Of a stretch of DNA of 64,000 bases, positions 8,320 through 18,784 are shown one piece after another (position 1 is the stretch's first letter; each line of letters starts with the position of its first letter). Both the position numbers and the translations under genes were made by a program. The notes below the pieces were generated by a model. It was not told the DNA's origin and did not search any database. It saw only the letters and a program-made list of their open reading frames with translations. The stretch is taken from contig CP095846.1 in assembly GCA_023100825.1 (NCBI GenBank), positions 1,116,001 through 1,180,000 of the forward strand. The letters run 5' to 3'. Source of the stretch: Nocardioidaceae bacterium SCSIO 66511. Lineage in GTDB: Bacteria > Actinomycetota > Actinomycetes > Propionibacteriales > Nocardioidaceae.

Positions 8320-9423
8320 TTCGTAGCCGTTGAGGTCGGCGTACGTGCCGTCGGCGAGTCGCTCTGACGCGTGGCGGATACCGACGAGCTCGAATCCGGC
8401 CTTGCGGGCGATGGCGTTGCTCGCGGCGTTCTCTGTGCCCGCGTACAGCTCGAGCCGGCGCCGCCCGATGCCGCCCTTGGCAATTGGTGTGAGCGCATAG
8501 TCGACGGCCAGCTGGGTCGCTTCGGTCATCAGCCCGCGTCCGCGTGCCGCCGGGTGCATCCAGTAGCCGATCTCGCCGCATATGTTGCGGTCGTCGATCC
8601 GCAGCACCGCGATGTTGCCGGCGAGTTCATCGCTGTCGATGTCCGCGACGCACCAAAGCGCCATCGTTCCGGTCGCCGCCGACCAGGCCGACGACGCGAG
8701 GTACGTACGCGCGGTCGCCTCGGTGTACGGCGAGGGAATCAGCGGCACCCAGTGTCGGGTCGTAGGGTCCGAGCACGCTTCGACGATGCGCGGGATGTCG
8801 CGCTCCTCGAACGGTCGGAGTCGAACCTTCGCCCCCTCGATGACCGGCGAGGACCACCACGGCGTACGCGGCTCACCGTTGTCGCCGCGCCGGATCGAAC
8901 CTGTCCAGGCGTCGAGGGTTCGCTCTCGCTCGTAAAGGAGCCCGGGGGTGGTGCCGTGCAGCGTGAACCCCGTGGACCATGCCGTACGCAGCGAGGCGAC
9001 GTTGCCGACGTGCGCTCGCCAGTGCACGATCTCAACGCCGTCGTGCTCGAACGCCCACTCGAGCGCTAGACGCAACGCGCGCACCATCAGACCGCGCCCG
9101 CGCGCCTCCGGGTGGAGGCCGAAGCCGACGTCGGCGACACCGACGCCGCGTATGTCGATATTGCCGCCGAAGCGCCGCGTCCGGTCGTCGGCGAGGTACT
9201 CGATCGCCCAGCCGCGGTGGTGGTGCCGCTCCCATCCGGGACCGACGATCTGGTCGATGAAATGCCGTGCGTTACCGGCGTCGTACGGTGTCGGGACGCT
9301 CGTCCAGCGGACGAAGTCCGGGTCCGTACACATCTCGACCATGGCCGGTACGTCGGACTCTTGATGGGCGCGTAGGGTCACGACGCCATCGGTCAGGACA
9401 GGCACGCAGTCGGGGTACGTCAT
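8308..9423 (-). CDS. Tandem double GNAT N-acetyltransferase
   Basis: A 371-residue protein made of two RimJ/RimL-like GNAT domains, about 1-180 and 190-371. Each repeats the same plan: V(T/R)LR(A/P) start, PYDAGNARHF or PYTEATARTY helix, and a GLHPEARGRGLMVRAL or WMHPAARGRGLMTEAT acetyl-CoA-binding loop. Both CoA loops look intact, so both halves could bind acetyl-CoA. The substrate is unknown; single-domain relatives acetylate protein N-termini or small amines. It is convergent with the sortase gene. Confidence 0.85.
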   Translation of the reverse strand: MTYPDCVPVLTDGVVTLRAHQESDVPAMVEMCTDPDFVRWTSVPTPYDAGNARHFIDQIVGPGWERHHHRGWAIEYLADDRTRRFGGNIDIRGVGVADVGFGLHPEARGRGLMVRALRLALEWAFEHDGVEIVHWRAHVGNVASLRTAWSTGFTLHGTTPGLLYERERTLDAWTGSIRRGDNGEPRTPWWSSPVIEGAKVRLRPFEERDIPRIVEACSDPTTRHWVPLIPSPYTEATARTYLASSAWSAATGTMALWCVADIDSDELAGNIAVLRIDDRNICGEIGYWMHPAARGRGLMTEATQLAVDYALTPIAKGGIGRRRLELYAGTENAASNAIARKAGFELVGIRHASERLADGTYADLNGYELLA

Positions 9424-9480
9424 GGGGCGATCGTTGCAGCGTCCGCCGTCGGCGGCAACGCAAATACTGTGCGCCGAAGC

Positions 9481-10329
9481 TCAGGTACGGACGTGCTGGT
9501 CGACGCGTACGGGGTGAGCGGGGTAGACGCCGAGGATCGTGATGTCGGTGGTGAAGAACGCCAGCTCCTCGAGTGCGAGCGCGAGCGGGCGGTCGTCGGG
9601 GTGTGCCTCGACGTCGGCGAGGAACTGCGTCGCGAAGAACAGGCCGCCGACCATGTAGCTCTCCAGCTTGGTCATGTTCACACCGTTGGTCGCGAACCCG
9701 CCCAGTGCCTTGTACAGTGCGGCCGGAACGTTGCGTACGTTGAACACGAAAGTCGTGACGGTCGGCCCGTTGCCCTGCGGCGCAGGACGCGGGTCGGCGC
9801 TGAGGATGATGAACCTGGTTGTGTTGTGGGCCTCGTCTTCGACGCGCGTACGCAAGGTCTGCAGGCCGTAGATCTCACCGGCGAGGGGAGTGGCCAGACA
9901 CGCCTTGGTGGGGTCGCCCCACTCGGCGATCTCACGCGCCGAACCGGCCGTGTCACCGGCGATCATCGGAGCGAGACCGAGCTCGCGGATGACCTGCCGG
10001 CACTGACCCAGCGCATGCTGATGGCTGTAGACCGACTCGATCGTCTCCTCGGTGGCGCCGGGTACGGCGAGCAGATCGAAGTGGATGGGCAGGAAGTACT
10101 CGCCGATGATGTGCAGGCCGGACGTCGGAAGCGCATGGTGGATATCGGCGACCCGGCCCGCGCTGGAGTTGTCGATCGGAATCATCGCGAGCTCGGCCCG
10201 GCCCTCGCTCACGGCGGCGAACGCATCCTCGAACGACGCGCAGGCGAGCGGCTCCCAATCGGGGTAGACGTCGCGGCATGCGATGTCGGAGTTGGCGCCG
10301 GGCTCACCTTGGTACGCGATCACACTCAC
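9481..10329 (-). CDS. pheA: Prephenate dehydratase
   Basis: A 282-residue monofunctional prephenate dehydratase that converts prephenate to phenylpyruvate in phenylalanine synthesis. The catalytic domain (about 1-185) has YQGEPGANSDIACRD at the start, the MIPIDNSSAGRV substrate loop and the diagnostic TRF motif in HNTTRFIIL. A regulatory ACT domain follows (about 195-275; GVNMTKLESYMVGG is the ESRP-like phenylalanine-binding region). There is no fused chorismate mutase. It lies downstream of galK on the same strand, separated by 236 bp that contain repeat copy A1. Confidence 0.93.
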   Translation of the reverse strand: MSVIAYQGEPGANSDIACRDVYPDWEPLACASFEDAFAAVSEGRAELAMIPIDNSSAGRVADIHHALPTSGLHIIGEYFLPIHFDLLAVPGATEETIESVYSHQHALGQCRQVIRELGLAPMIAGDTAGSAREIAEWGDPTKACLATPLAGEIYGLQTLRTRVEDEAHNTTRFIILSADPRPAPQGNGPTVTTFVFNVRNVPAALYKALGGFATNGVNMTKLESYMVGGLFFATQFLADVEAHPDDRPLALALEELAFFTTDITILGVYPAHPVRVDQHVRT

Positions 10330-10445
10330 CGCCCCATCATCGCGTGACCTTCGTACGGCGCCCCCGCGGGTCCGGGTTCGGGCTGTGGGCGCGGTGCCTG
10401 CGGCGGATTCCCGAATCGTGATTCAGCGGCGTGGATTCCGCCCCT

Positions 10446-10510
10446 CGGTTTTGTATCCCTGCGTGATAGGTCCAATAGGTTTGTACCTCTCACGCAGGGA
10501 TACAAAACCG
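10446..10510 (+). repeat. Family A intergenic palindrome, copy 1
   Basis: A 65-bp element with perfect 21-bp inverted arms (10446-10466 and 10490-10510, outer sequence CGGTTTTGTATCCC) around a 23-base centre that contains TCCAATAGGTTTGTA. The centre is asymmetric yet conserved in the other two copies (18547-18773 and 41301-41366), while the arms vary. It lies between galK and pheA, both on the minus strand. It could be a terminator for galK, but copy 3 lies between divergent genes, so termination cannot be the shared role. Confidence 0.85.
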
Positions 10511-10565
10511 TGCGGCCGCAAATTGTGGAAAACTCGTCCCGAAGCGGAGGAATGCCAGCGGCGCT

Positions 10566-11666
10566 TCAGCCGTCGCGGCGGGCACCGGCGGCAGGCGCGA
10601 CGACGAAGGTCCGCGGCTCGGCGAACTCCGCATGAGCGAACATCGCCCGTACGCGCTCGGTCACGGCGTTGACCCGGTCGGCCGGTACGAGTGCGATCGC
10701 GCTGCCGCCGAAGCCGCCGCCGGTCATCCGGGCGCCGAGGGCTCCGGCCTCGAGGCTGGTGTCGACGGCGATGTCGAGCTCCGGGGCGCTGACCTCGAAG
10801 TCGTCGCGCAGCGAGGCATGCGAGGCGGTGAACAGCGTCGCCAACTGCGCCCATTGCCGCTCGCGGAGTGCACGTACGGCCGATCGAGTACGCGCGGTTT
10901 CGGTGATGACATGGCGTACGCGAGCCTTGACGACCGGATCGTCGATCTGCAGGACTGCGTCGAGTCCGGTGTCGGCGAGATGCTCGAGTCCTAGCTGTTC
11001 GGCGGCCGCGTCGCATTCGGCGCGGCGTTTCGCGTACTCGCCACCGGCGTGCGAATGCGACGCCTGGGTGTCGATGACGATCAGCTGCAGGCCGTCTGCA
11101 ACCCAGTCGGCTGCGACCTGGTCGACCTTCGGCGGCGCGGATGCGGTGTCGATGAACAACGCGTGGCCCTCGGTCGCACACATGGAGGCGAGCTGATCCA
11201 TCGACCCGCTGGGTACGCCGACGTAGTCGTTCTCCGCGCGCTGACACAGCAGCGCGATCTCGACCGGAGGAACCTCTACGGTGATCGACTCGAGTAGCGC
11301 GACGGCAACGGCGGACTCGATCGCTGCGGATGACGAAAGCCCTGCACCGGTTGGGACATCGGAGCTGATGACCACGTCGGCTCCGGGCAGCTCATACCCG
11401 GCTTCCCGCAGCGACCACACGACTCCCGCGACGTACGCGCCCCATCCGTCGACTTCCCCGACCGACACGTCGGTGCCGAACTCGATCGAGCGGTCCGCCA
11501 GATCGGACCACGCACGTACGCGGCCGTCGTCGCGTAGTCGTGCCTTCACCTCGGTGCGGCGATCGATCGCGATCGGCAATGCCGGTCCGCCGTTGTAGTC
11601 GAGATGCTCTCCGATCAGGTTGACCCTTCCGGGTGCCGACCACCGGCCGACCGTTGACGCGTCCAT
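10566..11666 (-). CDS. galK: Galactokinase
   Basis: A 366-residue GHMP kinase that phosphorylates galactose at C1 in the Leloir pathway. The galactokinase signature GRVNLIGEHLDYNGG (about 13-27) is present, with the ATP-binding PTGAGLSSSAA loop (about 105-115) and the C-terminal GARMTGGGFGGSAIAL motif (about 320-335). The length is normal. No other gal gene is adjacent. It is divergent from the CNNM/CorC-like gene with only about 45 bp between the starts. Confidence 0.94.
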   Translation of the reverse strand: MDASTVGRWSAPGRVNLIGEHLDYNGGPALPIAIDRRTEVKARLRDDGRVRAWSDLADRSIEFGTDVSVGEVDGWGAYVAGVVWSLREAGYELPGADVVISSDVPTGAGLSSSAAIESAVAVALLESITVEVPPVEIALLCQRAENDYVGVPSGSMDQLASMCATEGHALFIDTASAPPKVDQVAADWVADGLQLIVIDTQASHSHAGGEYAKRRAECDAAAEQLGLEHLADTGLDAVLQIDDPVVKARVRHVITETARTRSAVRALRERQWAQLATLFTASHASLRDDFEVSAPELDIAVDTSLEAGALGARMTGGGFGGSAIALVPADRVNAVTERVRAMFAHAEFAEPRTFVVAPAAGARRDG

Positions 11667-11714
11667 GCCGAACAGTCTCCACTACCCTATTGGCGTGGAC
11701 ACGGGTGGTTGTAC

Positions 11715-12989
11715 GTGAGCGACGTTCTCCTCAACATCGGGCTGATCTTCTGTTTCATCGTGATCGGGGGCTTGTTCGCCGCTGCCGAGATCGCACTCGT
11801 GTCGCTGCGCGAGGGACAGGTGCGCACTCTCGCCGACAGGGGGAGGCGCGGTGCGGCCGTTGCACGCCTCGCCTCGGAGCCGAACCGGTTCCTGTCCGCG
11901 GTGCAGATCGGGGTGACGCTCGCCGGGTTCCTGTCAGCGGCGTTCGGCGGTGCGACGCTCGCCGACGACCTCGCGCCGACGTTCGTCGACTGGGGGATGA
12001 GCGAAGGTGTCGCCTCGACGGTCGCCCTGATCTTGATCACGATCGTCATCTCGTACTTCTCGATCGTGCTGAGCGAGCTGGTCGCGAAACGACTCGCGCT
12101 GCAGCGCACCGTCCCGGTTGCGCTCACCCTTGCACCGACGATCGACCGGATCGCGCGCATCTCCAAGCCGGTGATCTGGCTGCTCTCGGTCTCGACGAAC
12201 GCCGTCGTACGCCTGCTGGGCGGGGACCCGTCCGCGGCGCGCGAGGAGATGACCGAGGAGGAGTTGCGGCTGCTCGTACGCAGCCAGACCAGCCTGTCCG
12301 ACGAAGAGCGGCAGATCGTCGACGACGTGTTCTCCGCGGGAGACCGGCAGGTGCGCGAGGTGATGCTGCCACGCACCGAGGTCGACTTCATGGACGGCAC
12401 AATGCCCGTCTACAAGGCGATCAAGTACGTGTCGCAGGAGGCGCACTCGCGCTACCCGGTGATCGGCGAGACACCTGACGACGTACTCGGTTTCATCCAC
12501 GTACGCGATCTGATGGATCCCGACCTCGAGGGGCGTTCGGTACGCGTCGCTGAGCTCGCACGAGAGGTTCCGATGGTGCCGGGCACCCTGAACGTACTGG
12601 CCGCGATGAGCAGCATGCGCAGCCAGGGCGCGCACCTCGCCATCGTGATCGACGAGTACGGCGGCACCGACGGCATCGTCACCCTCGAGGACCTCGTCGA
12701 GGAGCTGATCGGCGACATTCGTGACGAGTACGACGCGGAGGAGCAGCCGACGGAGCGGCTGACCGGCGGCGACGTCGAGGTCGACGGACTGCTCAACCTC
12801 GACGACTTCGCCGACGAGACCGGCCTGCAGCTGCCGGAGGGGCCGTACGAGACCGCCGCCGGCTACGTACTCGCCGCGCTCGGGCGGGTACCCGTCGTCG
12901 GCGACGAATGCGAGGTCGAAGGCTACCGGCTGCGGGTCTCGGAGATGGACGGTCGCCGGGTCGCTCGTATCCACATCAGCCGCGCCTAG
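11715..12989 (+). CDS. CNNM/CorC-type membrane protein (HlyC/CorC family)
   Basis: A roughly 424-residue protein. The N-terminal DUF21/CNNM membrane domain has about four helices (5-170; ALVSLREGQVRTLADRG and NRFLSAVQIGVTLAGFLSAA are typical). It is followed by a CBS-domain pair (about 215-335; RTEVDFMDGTMPVYKAIKYV, EYGGTDGIVTLEDLVEEL) and a C-terminal CorC_HlyC domain (about 350-424). Relatives take part in magnesium or cobalt efflux, or act as heme/ion-linked membrane regulators. I chose GTG at 11715 because GGGTGG lies just upstream; TTG at 11709 would add two residues. Confidence 0.87.
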   Translation: MSDVLLNIGLIFCFIVIGGLFAAAEIALVSLREGQVRTLADRGRRGAAVARLASEPNRFLSAVQIGVTLAGFLSAAFGGATLADDLAPTFVDWGMSEGVASTVALILITIVISYFSIVLSELVAKRLALQRTVPVALTLAPTIDRIARISKPVIWLLSVSTNAVVRLLGGDPSAAREEMTEEELRLLVRSQTSLSDEERQIVDDVFSAGDRQVREVMLPRTEVDFMDGTMPVYKAIKYVSQEAHSRYPVIGETPDDVLGFIHVRDLMDPDLEGRSVRVAELAREVPMVPGTLNVLAAMSSMRSQGAHLAIVIDEYGGTDGIVTLEDLVEELIGDIRDEYDAEEQPTERLTGGDVEVDGLLNLDDFADETGLQLPEGPYETAAGYVLAALGRVPVVGDECEVEGYRLRVSEMDGRRVARIHISRA

Positions 12990-13001
12990 CTGTAGCCCGC
13001 A

Positions 13002-14265
13002 TCACCTGGCGGGGGTCTCCTGCCAGGTCTCCCCGCCGTCGGCCGATGCGTACGCCCGCGCACTCGCTGTGGTGTACAGGTCGACATCACGTCCACCGCT
13101 GGGGACGGTCTGGAACAGGTGCGCCCCGTCAGCCCTGGCGCCCGGTAGACCGGCGTCGGCCGGGCGGGTCTTCGACCAGTCGGGGCCGGCACTGATCACC
13201 AGCCCACTCGGGGGATACGCCGGCGGCGCGTCGCCGTTCCAATCGACCTGGGTGAGGAGCGCTCCGTCGCTTCGGACGAATGCCCAGTCGACTATCGCCT
13301 TCGGAATCCGGCCATTGCCGCCGAGGGCGGGCAGGCGCTGCCATGTCGCCCCGTCGTCGCGTGAGACGTGTACCGCAACGAACGGAAAGAGCGTGGCACC
13401 ATCTGCACCCTCGACGACGGCGATTGTGTCGGGCTCCGCCGAGTCGGCGACCATGAACATGCCGCCAGCCCGAGTGGGCAATTGATGCTGTCCCCACGTC
13501 TGTCCGCCGTCATCGGACCACACCGCGTGCCACACCGCAGAGTTGCCGTTGGTGTACGCGATCCCGACGAGTCGCCCATCTGGTTGTTCTACGAGTCCGT
13601 GCGTATTGGGAGGTGTATCGAGCGGGTGCTGGGTTGCCGCGTCGACGTCGATCGCGGCGTCGCTGTATTTCGGGACGAACTCGCCCTCGGCGACAGGGCC
13701 GACCCGCTTCGTCTTCTGTATCGGGGTGAGCTCGCCGTCCGCCGAGAGAATGAAGGGTTCGTTGTGCGGTTGAACGAGGAAGGTTTCGTTCGGCAATGTC
13801 GTGATCTGAGCGTATGCGTCGTACTTCTCGAACTCGACGTACTCGGTCGTCTCGAAATCGTCTTTGGTCACGGCGAGGACTGTTCGGCTCTGCCGGCAGT
13901 TCTTGTTGGAGCAGAGGTTCCACGCGGATGCGCGTACGTCCGGGTCGTCGTTGGAGACCGCCAAACTGTACAGCGTTGCGTCCGCGTGTTCGACGATCTG
14001 CTCCGGCTTCAGCTCCTTCAGCTTCAGCGACCGCGGGGGAGTCGGCGACGGTGCTGGCTCGGGACGATCGTCGGTACCGCGGTCGAGTCCGACGACGCCG
14101 AGTACGACGATCACTGCGGCGGCAAGCACGGCGGAGCCGACGACCCGCACCTGCGTACGTCGGCGACGGGTAGCACCGCGCCGGATCAAGGCGTCGATGT
14201 CGCTCGGGCGCGCCGCCTCGCGGGCGTGGCCGGAGATTCCGGGGTCGTCCAGGACCTTGTCGAGG

Positions 14266-14273
<8 letters not shown>
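13002..14273 (-). CDS. Membrane-anchored Asp-box (sialidase-like) protein, possible sigma partner
   Basis: A 423-residue protein: a short cytoplasmic part (1-47), one transmembrane helix (about 48-67, VVGSAVLAAAVIVVLGVVGL), then a large extracytoplasmic domain. That domain carries Asp-box repeats (WSDDGGQTWGQ, SRDDGATWQRL, SADGGETWQET), the signature of sialidase-like beta-propellers. The catalytic Arg triad of true sialidases is not evident. The start at 14273 has AGGAGG upstream and overlaps the preceding ECF sigma gene by 8 bp. The layout (cytoplasmic tail, one helix, external sensor) suits an anti-sigma factor, but no zinc-binding anti-sigma motif is visible, so that role is inference. 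Confidence 0.75.
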
Positions 14274-15878
<1,605 letters not shown>

Positions 15879-15954
15879 GGTTCGGCGCGTCGACGCTCCC
15901 GAGAGCACCGGGGCGCTAACGGGTGTCGTGCCGGGCGCGCTAGTCTCTGCTTTC

Positions 15955-16500
15955 ATGCCGACCATCGGAGTGGCAATCGCGGTGCCCGACCCGTACGGAA
16001 GCGAGCTGCGCGCGCATCGTGCGGCCTTCGGCGACCCGCTCGCCGAGACCGTTCCGTCGCACGTCACGCTGCTTCCGCCGACGGAGGTCGAGCGAGACGA
16101 GATTCCCGACGTCGTCGAACGCCTCGAGCGGATCGCCTCGAAGCATTCGCCGTTCACGATGCGACTGCACGGCACGGGCACGTTCCGTCCGGTCTCGCCG
16201 GTCGTGTTCGTCACCGTGAGCGAAGGCATCTCGCCGACGGAGGTGCTCGCGTCGGCGGTACGCGACGAGCTGCTGCACGGCAAGCTGGAGTTCCCGTACC
16301 ACCCCCACATCACCGTTGCCCACCACCTCGACGAGAACGCGCTCGACAACGCCTTCGAGGCCCTGCGCGACTACGAGTGCCGCTTCGATGTGACATCGTT
16401 CGCTCTGTACGTACACGATGGATCTGCCGGATGGACGCCGTCTCGGGTGTTCGACCTCGTCGGAGGAGCCGTACATGAGCGATACAGGAGTACGACGTGA
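15955..16500 (+). CDS. 2'-5' RNA ligase/cyclic phosphodiesterase family protein
   Basis: A 181-residue protein of the 2H phosphoesterase superfamily, defined by two HxT motifs: HVTLLPP (about 40-46) and HITVAHH (about 119-125). Relatives open or form 2',5'-phosphodiester bonds in RNA or act on cyclic nucleotide phosphates. Nothing indicates which. The final 26 bp overlap the YihY gene, so the two are probably co-transcribed with trpS upstream. Confidence 0.82.
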   Translation: MPTIGVAIAVPDPYGSELRAHRAAFGDPLAETVPSHVTLLPPTEVERDEIPDVVERLERIASKHSPFTMRLHGTGTFRPVSPVVFVTVSEGISPTEVLASAVRDELLHGKLEFPYHPHITVAHHLDENALDNAFEALRDYECRFDVTSFALYVHDGSAGWTPSRVFDLVGGAVHERYRSTT

Positions 16501-17578
16501 GCAGGCCGAGCCGAAGCTGAGCGATCGGCTGAAGCAGCGCATCGCCGACGCGCGACGCCGGTGGCCGTTCTTCGACCATGTGCTCTCGATGAACGAGCAC
16601 TATACGAAGGTCCACGGCAACCTGCTGTCCGGTGCCGCGACGTACTTCGGCTTCCTGTCGTTCTTCCCGATCCTGGCGCTCGCGTTCGCCGTCATCGGCG
16701 TCGTCGCCAAGCAGTACCCCGATGCACAGGACTCCCTGATCACGGCGATCGAGTCGGTCTTCCCCGGCGTCGTATCCGAGGAAGGCGGCAACGGGACGAT
16801 CAGCCTGCAGCAGATCCAGAAGGCATCGGGAGCCGTTGGCCTGATCGGTGCCGTCACCTTGCTCTACTCCGGCCTCGGCTGGCTGTCGGGGCTGCGTGAA
16901 GGCCTGGTCGCGGCGCTCGAGGTGCCCGCATCGGAGAAGTACGGGTTCGTCCTCGGCAAACTGGTCGACCTGATGACCCTGGCCCTGATCGGCTTCGTGC
17001 TGGTCGTCTCGGTCGGCATCGCCGGATCCGCGACCGGGTTCGCCGACGACATCCTCGACTTCATCCCGCTCGGGCCGATCGGCGGCGCGGTCCTGTGGTG
17101 CGTGTCGGTCATTGTCGGCATCGCGGCGAGCACGGTGTTGTTCTTCGCGATCTACCGGTTGCTGCCGAACCCCGATCTGCCGCGCCGCGCACTCGTACAC
17201 GGAGCGCTGCTCGCCGCGATCGGCTTCGAGATCCTGAAGTCGATCGTGGTGCCGCTGCTGGGCAGTCTCGGCGGGTCACCGTTCGCGGCGCTCGCTCTCG
17301 CCATCACCCTCGTCGTCTGGATCAACTACTTCTCCCGGCTCGCGGTCTACGGCGCCGCCTGGGCGTACACCGCGCCGGCGGCGGTGGAGCGCCAGCGCGC
17401 ACGCGATCGGCAGCTGCACTCGCGTCCCGCGGCAACGATCGTCGACGAGCGCGGTCTCGACGATCCCGTGCTCGCGCGTACGACCGGCGAGCGACTGGTC
17501 GCGGCCGCCCGACCGGTGGCCGTACTCGGGCTCTTCGCGGTCGGCGTGCGCGAGCTGATCCGCCGCTCCGGCGACTAG
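16475..17578 (+). CDS. YihY/BrkB-family inner membrane protein
   Basis: A 367-residue integral membrane protein with about six helices between residues 45 and 310. The family-typical stretch GAATYFGFLSFFPILALAFA (about 51-70) is clear, as is the WINYFSRLAVYGAAWAYT segment near the end of the membrane domain. Relatives were once called ribonuclease BN, but that activity belongs to another protein; their function is unsettled, perhaps transport. GGAGGA lies 7 bp before the ATG, which is inside the end of the upstream gene. Confidence 0.88.
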   Translation: MSDTGVRREQAEPKLSDRLKQRIADARRRWPFFDHVLSMNEHYTKVHGNLLSGAATYFGFLSFFPILALAFAVIGVVAKQYPDAQDSLITAIESVFPGVVSEEGGNGTISLQQIQKASGAVGLIGAVTLLYSGLGWLSGLREGLVAALEVPASEKYGFVLGKLVDLMTLALIGFVLVVSVGIAGSATGFADDILDFIPLGPIGGAVLWCVSVIVGIAASTVLFFAIYRLLPNPDLPRRALVHGALLAAIGFEILKSIVVPLLGSLGGSPFAALALAITLVVWINYFSRLAVYGAAWAYTAPAAVERQRARDRQLHSRPAATIVDERGLDDPVLARTTGERLVAAARPVAVLGLFAVGVRELIRRSGD

Positions 17579-17600
17579 TGCCCTGCGCGAAGATGGTCGG

Positions 17601-18533
17601 GTGACCGTCGAACTCCCATCGCGTGCCGATATCGAGTCGGCCGCCGTACGCCTGCTCGGCAAGGTACGACGTACGCCGCTTCTCGCGGTGCACGGCGATG
17701 AGCTCGGCGTTGCAGGGCGCGTACTGCTGAAGCTGGAGCTGACCCAGCACACCGGGTCGTTCAAGGCGAGGGGTGCACTCAACTCCGTGCTGACCCTGCC
17801 CGAAGGCACGAGCGGAGTCGTCGCTGCCTCCGGCGGCAACCACGGCGCGGCGCTCGCCTGGGCAGCCTCGCTCGGCGGGCTCGATGCGGACCTGTTCGTG
17901 CCCGCATCCTCGCCGGCCGAGAAGGTCGCTCGCGTACGCGGGTACGGTGCCACCGCCCATGTGGTCGAGGGCTACTACCCGGACGCGTTCGAGGCGTCAG
18001 TGGAATGGGCGGCCGAGCGGCCGGTCGAGTTCGTGCATGCGTACGACCGGTTCAGCACCGTCTGCGGCGCAGGGTCCGTCGGCCTCGAGATCGATGAGGA
18101 GGCACCCGACGCAGACCTGGTGCTCGTGGCCTGCGGCGGTGGAGGGCTGTACGCAGGCACGGCGCTTGCACTCCGCGAACGTACGCAAGTCGTACCCGTT
18201 GAGCCCGAGCGGTGCGCGAACCTGCATGCCGCGCAAGCATCCGGCGTACCCGTCGCCATCGACGTCGGCGGAGTTGCCGCCGACTCTCTGGGTGCGTCAA
18301 CGATCGGCGCGTACGCGTTCGAGACGGCCGCCGCGCTCGACACCGCGCCGGCGCTGGTCGATGACCAGGCGATCACCGAGGCGAGACGATGGCTCTGGCA
18401 GCACTGCCGCATCCTCGCCGAGCCCGGCGCGGCGACACCGCTCGCCGCGCTGATGATCGGCGCGGCGACCGTACACCCCGGTGACACGGTGGTGGTCGTG
18501 ATCAGCGGCGGCAACAACCCCGAGGTGCCGTAA
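17601..18533 (+). CDS. PLP-dependent threonine/serine dehydratase family protein
   Basis: A 310-residue fold-type II pyridoxal-phosphate enzyme. The PLP lysine lies in TGSFKARGALNSV (about 54-57). The cofactor phosphate loop is CGGGGLYAG (about 178-186), and the substrate loop ASGGNHGAALAWA is typical of threonine/serine dehydratases. It lacks the C-terminal ACT domain of biosynthetic IlvA, so it is a catabolic-type dehydratase or a related lyase. The start is GTG at 17601. It ends 251 bp before the convergent sdhB, with repeat copy A2 between. Confidence 0.83.
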   Translation: MTVELPSRADIESAAVRLLGKVRRTPLLAVHGDELGVAGRVLLKLELTQHTGSFKARGALNSVLTLPEGTSGVVAASGGNHGAALAWAASLGGLDADLFVPASSPAEKVARVRGYGATAHVVEGYYPDAFEASVEWAAERPVEFVHAYDRFSTVCGAGSVGLEIDEEAPDADLVLVACGGGGLYAGTALALRERTQVVPVEPERCANLHAAQASGVPVAIDVGGVAADSLGASTIGAYAFETAAALDTAPALVDDQAITEARRWLWQHCRILAEPGAATPLAALMIGAATVHPGDTVVVVISGGNNPEVP

Positions 18534-18546
18534 CGGGGCCGCTCCC

Positions 18547-18773
18547 GATTCGGTATCTATCGCGCACAGTTACAAACCTATTGGATCCAGTGCCCTGCCT
18601 TTGAAGTACCTTGACGTCTTTCGCCGCCCAGGCGGCGCCCCGCGGCGTCCTCGTCGTCGGAAATAGGACCGACTATGCCCGTCCTCCTCGTTCTTGCGGA
18701 TGCATCCACCTGGACGACGCCTTCCGTAAAGCCACTTCAAACGCAGGACACAGGCGCGATAGATACAAAACGG
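18547..18773 (-). repeat. Family A intergenic palindrome, copy 2 (long form)
   Basis: On the minus strand TCCAATAGGTTTGTA is followed by GCGCGATAGATAC and a degenerate end, matching the right half of copies 1 and 3. The partner arm, GCGCGATAGATAC with ACAAAACGG, lies about 190 bp away at 18754-18773. The 13-bp arms GTATCTATCGCGC/GCGCGATAGATAC are perfect, and a second inner pair (CCTGC.TTTGAAGT against ACTTCAAA.GCAGG) continues the stem. The copy is thus an expanded hairpin of about 225 bp, or one interrupted by an insertion. It fills the gap between two convergent genes. Confidence 0.75.
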
Positions 18774-18784
18774 CGCGCGCCCGA

